Of a DNA stretch of 64,000 bases, positions 1 to 10,238 are shown one piece after another (position 1 is the stretch's first letter; each line of letters begins with the position of its first letter). The notes below the pieces were generated by a model, which made no database searches, was not told the DNA's origin, and worked only from the letters and a program-made list of their open reading frames with translations. This stretch comes from Riptortus pedestris (lineage: Eukaryota > Arthropoda > Insecta > Hemiptera > Alydidae), in contig CM032233.1 of NCBI GenBank assembly GCA_019009955.1, positions 13,435,001 to 13,499,000 of the forward strand, written 5' to 3'. The position numbers and the translations under genes were made by a program.

Positions 1-82
1 CGAAATTTACATAAAACGACTAAATATCGAGTTTGGTAACGATAAAAAAAAAATTGCGACCGCTATAGCAGACAGGTAACAG

Positions 83-138
<56 letters not shown>

Positions 139-801
139 ACGTTTTTATTACCAAAACCAGTAATAAAAGTTTTTAATAAGAGTTCTTTTGGATTGCAAAA
201 TTAAATACTCGCAAGTTTCACAGTTTTTATCACTGCACAATTTATTTCACAATGCACAATACACTTGGTAATTATTCTTAATTACTACTCACAGTATAGA
301 CTGATAACGTCACTGTTCTTCAGATTACACAGTCCAATAATTCATTCACGGTCACTGAAATTCACAACAAGACGGCACTGCACTGTCCTTGGCTTCGCGG
401 CACTTCACTGTCCTTTACTTCGCGGCACTGCACTGTCCTTTAGTTCGCGGCACTGCACTGTCTTAAACACGGCACTAAACTGTTACTTACAGTCACGGCA
501 CAACACTGTTCTTCTTATAAAAACACTTTACCGCACTGCACTAAGTCGCACTGTAGCACTGATGTGAATATCAAGACAGGTGAGAATAAAACTGACAAGC
601 TCGCAGCTGACCGCTCTTTATATAGGTTGTCGGCATACATCAAAGGGGAATTGTCTGGACCCCTCAACGCCTGGCTGGAAGGTACTGGTAGGAGCTAGGA
701 CATTATGTCGGTTTCTTTGACCTACGTCACACTTTCCAAATACGCGACTCTCTCTCTCATCTATTTAATCGAAGGATTATTCATCTATTTAATTTTCGCA
801 A

Positions 802-839
<38 letters not shown>

Positions 840-957
840 TTTTGAATGGACCTCATTTTCGTCATCTACTGGGTAGGATCGATGGACATTTGAAGAAAAT
901 TTTGAAATTGCCGTCATGAGTACGACCTCAATAGCTGATTTCCCTTAATTTATCACT
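1..957 (+). repeat. TTAA-ended MITE-like repeat, interrupted by a solo LTR
   Basis: The right part of a dispersed repeat family seen at least eight times in this window. Bases 1-88 match the block with the 'gcgaccgcta' motif that precedes the family's internal (TA)n. Bases 837-957 match its right-hand block (TGAATGGACC... to GATTTCCCTTAA). In the uninterrupted copy at 16257-17216 the two blocks are joined only by (TA)n. Here they are separated by a 669-bp solo LTR. The outer end reads TTTCCCTTAA, suggesting a TTAA target site. No coding capacity is seen, so the superfamily is inferred only from the ends. Confidence 0.6.
135..803 (-). mobile_element. Solo LTR, errantivirus/gypsy-like, inserted in (TA)n
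   Basis: Read on the minus strand, the block begins TGTTGCG at 803 and ends GTAACA at 135, so it has TG...CA termini. It carries a TATATAAAG box (624-616) with a plausible start region about 25 bases downstream, and AATAAAA-type sequence near its end. Short 'cactgcactgtcc' repeats (380-470) lie in the transcribed part. No internal retroelement sequence lies on either side, so this is a solo LTR. Both flanks are (TA)n, which fits the TATA-type target preference known for gypsy-like errantiviruses. The family assignment is inference. Confidence 0.6.
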
Positions 958-1089
958 CAATTGTATGCAACTGGAATGAGTGAGAAAGGAGACGTTAAGA
1001 CTGCAAGTTGCAGGTAGCCCCAGGGTGGTGTAGAGTAGTTTCCTACTGCCTCAAGACAGAGACCCTCTTCATAAGACCAGACACAAAAG

Positions 1090-1790
1090 TCCCTTACACG
1101 GGGGCTGCATAAACTAAGCAGATTTTCCATGTGAAGTTTTACAATAGATAAACCTTCATACTGGTGACAAACACATCACCCTGTATATTAAGTGAGTAAA
1201 TACAAACTGCAATAAGAAATCGTTCAGCTAATTTTAATAATATCCCAACGTAAAGCGTCTGATTTGCAAACAAACAGGCCAGCCAACCTCTGAGAATAGA
1301 TAAAATATTCTAGACCCGAAATAAAAACAATTCCTGATCTATTGTTGTAATTTACAATGAATCAGAAATTTTTTTATATCAATCACTCAATTTTTATTAA
1401 TCCAAGAACAAAAGAAGGAGGGCTCAACAGAACGTATTTGCATATACCTCACATAGTAAAAGTTTAATGAAAACAATATTTGGTATTTAACCTTGGAATA
1501 AAATGGTGATATAGCAGTCTATTAATAATATAACATGAATGGAGGGAGGGGTACTGAAGGCCAAAAAGTATAAAATCCAAATATCTCGGTTAATATTCAT
1601 GATACAGAAAATTTGTAGAGATCAATATTTGTAGATCATTCAATTTGCAATAAGATTAGTTCTATACAAGTTTACGATTCGACGTAAAGTAACGGAGATA
1701 TTTCAATTTTCGAAAAACCTCCTTTCTTAACCCCTCCCCCTCCCTCTTATCGATTCCCCTTAAAAAGCGTCCTTGCTCCTACAACATGCC
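1090..1790 (+). repeat. TTAA-ended MITE-like repeat, partial
   Basis: This matches the other family members through the left block (GGGGCTGC.TAAACTAAGC, followed by 'agattttcc' and 'ataagaaatcgttcag'), the block 'atatctcggttaatattca', and the C-rich run before the 'gatt..' block near 1740. It is truncated before the (TA)n. It occupies the sequence just upstream of the BCAT exon and so lies in the BCAT last intron. Confidence 0.5.
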
Positions 1791-1926
1791 CATTAACACT
1801 TAATGCACAGCACTAACTCCACTATTATTAGACATACCGGAATATAGAAAATAAAATAAATAGCCTTGCCTTCAATACCCATTAACATGAGGATTAGATT
1901 TAATTTTTGTGAGTTGTCTGTTGCAG

Positions 1927-2118
1927 CTACTGGAGGTGTTTGGCTCAGGGACGGCATGTGTGGTGACGCCGGTCAGCTCGATACACTACCAAGGGGATGA
2001 GATAAAGATCCCCACGACACAGACAGACAACCCTATCTACAAGAAGATCCTGCACACCTTGACTGATATACAATACGGAGCTGTAGCCCACCCCTGGGCA
2101 AGGCCTATAGACTTTTAA
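1927..2118 (+). CDS. Bcat: Branched-chain amino-acid aminotransferase, last exon (partial gene)
   Basis: The C-terminal 63 residues of a class IV PLP-dependent branched-chain aminotransferase, which transaminates Leu/Ile/Val with 2-oxoglutarate. The frame contains EVFGSGTACVV, the conserved glycine-rich loop of the PLP phosphate/carboxylate site, then IPT and LTDIQYG, the family's C-terminal signature, and ends HPWARPIDF before TAA. The acceptor is a pyrimidine-rich TGTTGCAG ending at 1926, and the exon enters in phase 0. Earlier exons must lie upstream of this window, since 1-1926 holds only repeats. The last ~33 bases of the exon and the next ~10 bases match the unit of the 42-bp minisatellite that follows. 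Whether the enzyme is cytosolic or mitochondrial cannot be judged from this piece. Confidence 0.88.
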   Translation, partial: LLEVFGSGTACVVTPVSSIHYQGDEIKIPTTQTDNPIYKKILHTLTDIQYGAVAHPWARPIDF

Positions 2119-3150
2119 GGTACGTCAGAGTATTACTAGGCCAGGCCTATAGTCTTAAATGGTAAGTCAGCCCATTCCTGGGCTAGGGCTATAGACTTAT
2201 AAAGTAAGTCAGCCCATCCCTGGGCTAGGGCTATAGACTTATAAGGTAAGTCAGCCCATCCCTGGCCCAGGCCTATAGACTTATAAGGTAAGTCAGCCCA
2301 TCCCAGGCCCAGGCCTATAAACTTATAAGGCAAGTCAGCCCATCCCAGGGCTAGGGCTATAGACTTAAAAGTTAAGTCAGCCCATCCCAGGGCTAGGCCT
2401 ATAGACTTATAAGGTAAGTCATCCCGTCCCAGGGCTAGGCCTATAGACTTATAAGGTAAGTCAGCCCATCCCTGGGATAGTCCTATAGACTTATAAGGTA
2501 AGTCAACCCCATCCCAAGGCTAGGCCTATAGACTTAAAAGGTAAGTCAGCCTATTCCTGGCCCAGGCCTATAGACTTATAAGGCAAGTCAGCCCATCCCA
2601 GGGCTAGGCCTATAGACTTAAAAGGTAAGTCAGCCTATTCCTGGCCCAGGCCTATAGACTTATAAGGTAAGTCAGCCCATACCCGGGCTAGGCCTATAGA
2701 CTTATAAGGTAAGTCAGCCCATCCCTGGGATAGCCCTATAGACTTATAAGGTAAGTCAGCCCCATCCCAGGGCTAGGCCTATAGACTTAAAAGGTAAGTC
2801 AGCCTATTCTTGGCCCAGGCCTATAGACTTATAAGGTAAGTCAGCCCATCCCAGTCCCAGGCCTATAGACTTATAAGGTAAGTCAGCCCATCCCAGGCCC
2901 AGGCCTATAAACTTATAAGGCAAGTCAGCCCATCCCAGGGCTAGGCCTATAGACTTATAAGGTAAGTCATCCCATCCCAGGGATAGGGCATATAGACTTA
3001 TAAGGTAAGTCATCCCATTCCAGGGATAGGCCTATAGACTTATAAGGTAAGTCAGCCTATTCCTGGCCCAGGCCTATAGACTTATAAGGTACGTCTGCCC
3101 ATCCCAGGACTAGGCCTATAGACTTATAAGGTAAGTCAGTCCACCCTTAG
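2109..3150 (+). repeat. 42-bp minisatellite derived from the BCAT exon end
   Basis: About 25 head-to-tail units of 42 bp, each with the blocks GGCCTATAGACTTATAAGGT, AAGTCAGCCCATCCC and AGGGCTA. The first unit overlaps the BCAT stop codon: the coding end (CACCCCTGGGCAAGGCCTA, then 'tagacttttaaggtacgtcag') is a diverged copy of the same unit. Because 42 is divisible by 3, stop-free stretches appear on the minus strand as 14-residue repeats. They have no gene-like features. Most units carry AAGGTAAGT, a near-consensus 5' splice site. Confidence 0.9.
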
Positions 3151-3295
3151 GGTAGACATATAGACAAATAGGCTAAGCCAGTCTATCAAGCACCTTCTCA
3201 TTCCCTGTTCTCATCTCACCATACAATTTATATTTCTAAACAAAAATCCAATGAGTAGAAGTAGACGCTAATTGAGGACTGAAAGCAAGATAAAA

Positions 3296-3500
3296 AGTCC
3301 GAGGCGCTGCGTAAACTAAGCAAATTTGCTGAATTTATTGTAAGCTCATGTCACCACATATTCTCTTATTTTTATGCAAAAAAATAGTTTGATGGGGTGT
3401 TACTGAATGCTTAAAAGAAGAAAGCAGGAATAACTTAAGACTTGAGATATTTCAATTCCCTGTAACCCCATCCCGCTCACCATCCCTCTCACTGGTCCGA
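3296..3500 (+). repeat. TTAA-ended MITE-like repeat, short fragment
   Basis: It starts AAAAAGTCCG and continues GCTGCGTAAACTAAGCA, the left end of the dispersed family, then decays. It lies between the minisatellite and the minus-oriented copy at 3645. Confidence 0.4.
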
Positions 3501-3644
3501 CTTCAGCAATTAACGAACTCAATCTTTAGTTTTGCGTAACACTTTACAATACCTCCTTTACTATGAATCGTTTAAAACAACCACTAATATTGCAAATTTA
3601 ATTTAATATAAATGCTTTTCTATACTGTTTTTAATAGATTTCCA

Positions 3645-4598
3645 TTTAGAGAAATCAGCTATTGAGGTCGTACTCATAACGCGATTTTCGACAAATTTCC
3701 CAAAAAAGTCCATTGATCCTACCCAGGAGACGACGAAAATGAGGTCCGTTCATATATATATATATATATATATATATTTGTCTGTTAACGCTTTAGCGGT
3801 CGCAATGTTTGTTTAATTGTTACCAAACTCGATATTTAATCGTTTTATGCAAAAATAAAGAACATGTTCGTTAATGGCTGAGATCAGACCAGTGGGAGGG
3901 GGGTTTAAAGGAGGGGGGGAATTTAAAAAATTCGAAATATCTCCGTTACTAAAAGTCGGATCGAAAGACTGTATAGAGCTAATCTTATTGAAAATTAAAT
4001 GATCTATAAATATTGTTCTATACATATTTTCTGTATCATGAATATTAACCGAGATATTTGGATTTTATAGTTTTTGGCACTCAGTAAACCTCCACTCCTA
4101 CTCAAGTTAAATTAATAATTATCTGTTATATCATGAACCACTTCAAGGTTAAATAAAGAATACTGTTTTCATTGAACTTTTACTTTTTGAGATATATGCA
4201 AATATATCTGTTGGTCCCTCCCCCCTTCTTTAGTTTTTGGATTACTAAAATTTAAGTGATTGAGATTAAATGAGATGATTATTGAGATTCATTAAAAATT
4301 ACAGCATTAGCTATAGTAAATATTTTTCAATAAAATTAATGTGTTATATTAAGATATATTTCATTGATGATTTTTCTTTCCGGTCAGCAAAGATTCAAGT
4401 TGGCTAACCTGTTTGTTTACAATTCAGACGCTTTCCGTTGTAGAGTTAGTAACATGTAACTGAAAGATTTCTCATTACCGTTTGTATTTATTCACTTAAT
4501 ATTTGCAGTGGTGTTACTGGTATGAATATTTATCTATTGTAAACATTCTCGTGGGAAATCGGCTTAGGTTACGCAGCCCCTGCGTGACGGACGTTTTT
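3645..4598 (-). repeat. TTAA-ended MITE-like repeat, nearly full length
   Basis: A minus-oriented member of the family. It runs from 'aaatcagctattgaggtcg' through a short (TA)n (3755-3776), the 'tagcggtcgcaa' block, 'cgaaatatctccgttact', a G-rich run near 3890-3920, and ends at 'cagcccctgcgtgacggac'. About 950 bp, with no coding capacity. A frame across 3813-4025 is chance. Confidence 0.6.
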
Positions 4599-4599
4599 T

Positions 4600-7500
4600 T
4601 TTTTGCCCGAAATAATTAAATTGGTCTCAGGAAGGATTAGGTGCAATAATGAATAATTTTTAAATGAGGATTATAATTTATGTATTAATGAGGTTGTAAT
4701 ATATAATATGCTTTATGTTTTAGGCGAGACAATCTCCATGAATCGAGGGTCAATGATTGAATCGAGGCTTTCTACGGTGAAAAGTCAAAGAGAGAACCAC
4801 TTAAGACAGCAGACATGCTTACCTTCATTTCAGAATGGAGCCCTTAACTGACCAGTCTCGTCGGAAGAAATATAGACTTTCTCTGTTCCATTGTTTAATA
4901 TATTTGTAAGGCCATAACTATTTAAAAACAGGACTGGAGTGTAATTCTCTATAAAAACGGAGTTGAATACCTACATAAAAGTGATAGGAATTCAAATTTA
5001 TTTCGTGTAGTCATTTGGAGTGTTGATGCGTTAGGCTGATGGGTAGATACTCGCGAGCATTCAGAAACTTATGTAGACACAAGTCTTTGACTCAACCCAC
5101 CTCCAATTATATCTACCCACTAGCCCTAGAAAAAAGGATTTCAAATATTATTTTAAAATACACTATTTAACATAACAAGCGATTTTTTTTTATTAATATA
5201 AACTGTATTTCCATTCCCAAGTAATCAAAGTAACTTGATATAGAATAAAACAAAATACAAATATTAAATACATTATATTATATATGTAAAAGTGTAATGT
5301 GACATTGCCTAGTTTAGAAAATCAAATATTCAATGTTGGAATTTTCATCAAAATTAAAAATATTTTGATTTAGAATTGGACTTTTAATAGTCATGCTATT
5401 ATGTATTTTTATTTCTATGTCAATCTGGGTTCAAGTCCCCGCAAACATTTTTTTCAAAGGTATTGGCAATAGAAAAGCTATTTACATGAAAAACTATCTC
5501 AAAAATGTGTCAACATATTCTTAATTTTTAGAAAATGAGTCCTTAAAACTATGTTCTTAAAATTTGAAAAAGTTATTTCTCCCTTACTATATATATAGGT
5601 GCAAGAGGTGCAATATCCCAAAGAACAGCTGAATTTTTAAAAGAACTGGGATTGTCCACAAACGACCTCCAGAATTTATCAACTGTCGTTATCAAGCATT
5701 CGGCGAGAATCATAACTTATCATTTATATAAATAAAGGCATCACGTAAAGCTGCTCTCCTTTCCACACCATCAATCAAAATTTAATAGAATTTTCTTGTT
5801 TTAAAAAATAATAAAAAAAAAAAAGAAATCTTTTTTAATATTACCCAGTTTGTCAGATTTGGAGGCTGTCCCTGATGGGACAGCACAAACACAAGGAGGG
5901 CAGCTTGTTTTGTATATATATACATATCGGCCACAATTTTTGAGATGTGGAAAGTGAATATATTATTTAGCCTTTAATCAAGGTATCAAGTGGCCACATG
6001 CCTGGGCATTACAATAGTCATTTATGCACACTTTTCACTTACCTCAATGTGTTTATAGGCCCGTCACTTATTCTCTCGTCTGCATTCATAAATGTGCAGA
6101 CCCCACACACATGTGTGTGTGACCTGTGGTCAAGACTTCTAAAACTTCAATTTACTAACTGACCGTTTTGAGACCAGAGACAGCTAATAGCTTTGGGTTC
6201 TAGTCCTAACTTTCGTTTCCATTTGGTTTTTATAAACCTAATTAAGTACGTTATATGTTACATTTATATGGGAGCCGAAGAATAAGCGAGTCAGAGGGAA
6301 GATGCCTATGGGATCTGTAACTAGAATGCTCTGCTAGACTATTCTGTAATGAATTGAGCAAGCAAAGCCACAGGAACCAAACTTATAACTCCTTCACAGA
6401 CAAAACCAACAATGTAGAAACAAATCTCCAGCGAGATTTCACATTACTTTCATTGCACCATAAGGTCGTTAACCTTGTCCGATAACATAACGGTCCCCGT
6501 ATCATATAACCCTCCCCCTTTGAAAATTGTTCCTCCAGATCTTTTAGCTCCTTACCGATCTAGGGTATTTTTTACTTTAGCCACACCAGTTACTTTTTGA
6601 TATTATTAGTGATTTATCATACTGTTATTTAATAACATATGTCTATTTTATAAGAAAAAAATGATACACGAAGGAGGTTACCTACCTATTACCTCCTAGA
6701 TTATATGAAACTTGTTTTTGTTAATAATGAATCTGATACAACTGAGTCGTGTATCTGAAGTGGCGTTTAAGACATTTCAAAGGTTCGGGATAATGCGTTA
6801 AATACCGAAATGGAGAAGAGGGCACTTTATTACAAGGTCTCAGAAAAATTCCTGGTATGCGTTTCAGGCATTATAGAGTCAACCATTCACAAAATTTTGT
6901 TGATCCTAATACAGTAGCCCATACCCGAAGGATTGAGTCATTGTAGGCCAGCGCTAAAAGAAGGAATTGAATGTGAAACCAGAAGATCCATTCTAGGCTC
7001 ATATCTAAGTGAGTTTGTTTACAGAAGAAGATGAAGAATGAGGATATATTTGATTATTTTAAAACCTTTAAAAGCATATTGGCTCCCTAAATGAATAATT
7101 CAACAAATTGTATATTAAACTATAATTTTTGTTTACATTTGAATCTTGTTAAATACATTACTTTAATCATCTGTTCTTCAATAGCATTAATTTGACTATA
7201 AGTTAAATCACTCTTTGTAGAAATAAGTAACTGTTGTGGGTAAAGTAAAAAAGACCCCCGATCTAAGCTTGACCGCAATCGCGATTGCTACTATTGCCCG
7301 AGACTGATGTGGCCTCTAGTGACAAAAATACAAAGCACTCTACACACCCTTAGCTGAAAGAGATCAAGAAGTATCTTTTTAGCAGATTTCCCTTAAATTG
7401 GTTAAATCATTTATAAGCAGGATCAAAACATTGTTGAATATTCCACATTTCTTGTGAAACACATTCACATTGCTTGTGAGCTTTCACATTTATTTATTTC

Positions 7501-7860
7501 CCTCAGATAAATCCGTCGGTTGTAGGTTGCTGCTGAATTTATTAGCTCGTTCAGGGGAGTTCCCAAGTGCCATTGAATCTTTTTTGTATCTAAGCAGTTC
7601 CTTTTACTCCAGTTTTTGGCAAAAGGTCAACTCCTTTTTGATAGTGATAGGACTTCTGCTAAAAGGCAACTTATAAAACACTGAACAAATCATGATGAGT
7701 CTACTGCCAACTCTACTCCCTGCATTCGCTGCTCACCTTCTCTACAGACACTTTTGACTAAGTCTATAAGAGTAACGTGCCATATCTAACCCGATGTGAG
7801 TGGGCGAAAAACCATTCTCATTCGATCCTCGCGACTAGTCTAACATTATAAAATTGAAGG
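4600..7860. other. Gene-free, AT-rich intergenic DNA
   Basis: No convincing exon or element end is seen. A tRNA B-box-like GGGTTCAAGTCCC lies at 5429-5441 and a degraded one near 6191, probably remnants of tRNA-derived repeats. TTTCCCTTAA, the MITE-type terminus, recurs alone near 7390. Confidence 0.4.
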
Positions 7861-7867
7861 GTTCCTA

Positions 7868-8588
7868 GCAAAAACCATACTAGTCAAAAAAAAAACCTTT
7901 ATTGGTAAATTAAAAAAAACGTTTATCTTCATTCCACGAGGGAGTAAAATGTTGATATTTTTTTAATAAACTCCTTGGGGATCAGGAATGTTATCTATAC
8001 TAATTTACAGATGATCAAATATGTCCTCGTTCAATGGGGAAGAAGAATGTTCTGGACTAATGGGGTTTTTGGTGGAATTGAACCAAAACCAAAAGGTCAA
8101 ATATCATATAGATAACAGGATCAGGTAGAAGAAATAGTATTCGGCATATTGAGCCACTTGTGTATTTGATTTAATAATTGCAACAAGAAAAATGAACAAT
8201 TTAAGAATAATTATGAAGGAAAATGTTGAATAACGTGTACAACAAATTAGGAAAAATCAATCTTCACATCCATCACTATTGTCATCGTTGTCAGTTTGGT
8301 AGTCAAGACAAGACGAGTCGGCTGCTGCAACAAGGGGCCAACAGTCTCGTGTCCAACTCCTTACTTGCAGTAGGTTGCAGCTAGTCAGCAAGAAGTAGAA
8401 TGTCCTTAGTCGAAGCATTCCTGACTAGTGGGGTTTTATCGGAATCGCCGTATTTTTAACTCCCGAAACAGTCGGACGAGAGGTGTTTTTGACGAATTCG
8501 ATTGTATCAGTATATGATTAATACTTGAAACTATATAATGGCACCTCAAACTCATTTTTCAGTTTTTTTTGACTAGTGGGGTTTTTTG
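7868..8588. mobile_element. Candidate mariner-type MITE
   Basis: Imperfect terminal inverted repeats of about 25 bp: GCAAAAACCATACTAGTCAA on the left and, as reverse complement, CAAAAAACCCCACTAGTCAA on the right. Each is followed by an A-run and flanked by TA (7866-7867 and 8589-8590). The ACTAGTGGGGTTTT motif recurs inside, near 8425 and in a variant near 8055. No transposase frame remains. The TA flank and length fit a non-autonomous Tc1/mariner derivative. Confidence 0.42.
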
Positions 8589-8704
8589 TAAGTAATCCTT
8601 CAATTACATTTATTGTAGTGAGTCGATAAAATTTACCATGATCAAAGTTTCGTTATTGAATGATCCCGTAAAGGATGGGTTGGGTATCGGCTATACAAAT
8701 TCTT

Positions 8705-8974
8705 AATCCTTCAGATAGAGTTTATTTATTTTTTTTTATGCTTACAGTTTCGGGCAGCATTGGTTCCCTTCTTCAGAGCAATTGTAGTCGAGGAGGAGGG
8801 AGGGGCAAAAAACTAACGCACTCAGCGAAAGTTGCATCTTGAATCGAATTTCATCCAAGATGAGTGCATTAGTTAGTTCCCCTTGCTCCTCCTCTACTAC
8901 TATAGCTCTGAAGAACCAATGGTACCCGAAACAGTCAGCATAAAAAATAAATAAACTCCTCAATCTGAAGGATT
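8705..8974. repeat. Foldback (long inverted repeat) element
   Basis: The left arm from AATCCTTCAGAT (8705) pairs imperfectly along its length with the right arm ending ATCTGAAGGATT (8974). The turn lies near 8838-8840, where catcttg and caagatg face each other. A transcript would form a ~130-bp hairpin. Both arms include a CTGAAGA...CGAAAC motif (right arm 8908-8932). A stop-free minus frame spanning it results from the palindrome. Confidence 0.7.
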
Positions 8975-10235
8975 AACAATTTGTACAGCCCATCCGCAAC
9001 CATCCTTTACTGCCATGATAAAAGTTTCTTTGCCTGCTTCTATTTTACATTCACCCAAATATCCATTAAATGAATTTTACATTTTTTTTATGTGATTAAT
9101 TATTGATTTCATTTGTGTATACCAATTTTTATTCTATATTAGTTCATTTTTATGTTATATGCCAAGAAATTTAAAGTATTCAATTTATGAGTTAAAATTT
9201 TATTTTATTTTTATTTTTAATTACTTGGATTAAACTGTCATACGCCTACTCCTTAAGGTTTGTAAAATCTAGAACTATGATTAGTTTAAATATCGTAAAC
9301 ATAATGAAAATGTTATAGTTTGTAAATTTTTGGTTAAATACTTACCATACTTTTTTGTTATTAATTTTACATTTGTTATCTAAGATTTTTTCATTTCATA
9401 ATATTGTTGAATTTTAACAGGAAAAAATGAATGTAATAGACAAGGTTATAAAATAAATACATCCATAATTACTTACAACAACAGCATCTGTTTGTCATTA
9501 TGGTGAATATAATCTATGTGTGTTTATAGTAATAATAAAATAATTATTAATTTAATTACTAATAATATACGGTATATTGAATAAAAAAGTCAAAGCTCCT
9601 CTCAAAAGAATATTATAGTTAATTTATATAGAATTAGAGAGTAGTCAATTTATCTAGGTAATGTAAATCAGTACCATCACAATTTGAATGGTGTTTTATT
9701 AGCACATTTCCCTTAAGTATTGGTTAGTTAAGATAAATTTGATATTAAGTTTCTACACAGGACCGGTTTTTTTTTTTTTTCAAATTGCCACCGATCCTAC
9801 TTCATAAAAAACACCCAGGTTCGTTAAAAGTCTCAAGAAAGCGAATGTGGGTGTGTGTGTGTGTATCAACATTATATTCGATGTGTGATGTAAAACTAAA
9901 AATGAATTTGTGAATGCTGACCTCGGAACACGAGGAAAAGGGGAAAAGTCGTAAAATCTCCGTTAATTTTATTATTTTTTTTAATTGATATGCCTTACAA
10001 TGCAAATCTTTTTTACAATTCTATTAATGTTCTGTATGTCTAATAGATATTGAGAAATTAGTCATTTGTATTCAACTCCTTCTGAACCTATTTTACTAGT
10101 TAGTGGACTTAGGTCTATTAATTCCAAAAATAGGAATGGTTACAATTCGAATTTTATAGTTTAAAGACATCCACACAACGTGCATACTTCCGGGAATACA
10201 AAAGGAATTCCCTCAATAAATGAACATCTTGTTTA
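8975..10235. other. AT-rich intergenic DNA
   Basis: No gene seen. It contains a lone MITE-type terminus (AGCACATTTCCCTTAA, ending near 9716), a T-run at 9766-9780 and a short (TG)n near 9848-9865. Confidence 0.35.
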
Positions 10236-10238
10236 GAC

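Noticed and set aside
265..567. 100-codon open frame
   Set aside because: Lies inside the solo LTR and reflects its short 'cactgcactgtcc' repeats. No domain.
2136..3013. Repeat proteins with 14-residue period on the minus strand
   Set aside because: Produced by the 42-bp minisatellite; no start context, splice sites or family.
2109..3150. Possible CRISPR array
   Set aside because: Units are contiguous with no unique spacers, and the DNA is eukaryotic. The same holds for 10239-12497 and 61068-61474.
4725..4852. Possible exon after TTTTAG at 4725 with a 38-codon frame
   Set aside because: No domain, no link to the BCAT frame (which already ends at 2118), and no partner exon.
5429..5441. tRNA gene suggested by GGGTTCAAGTCCC
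   Set aside because: No A box or cloverleaf upstream; probably a repeat remnant.
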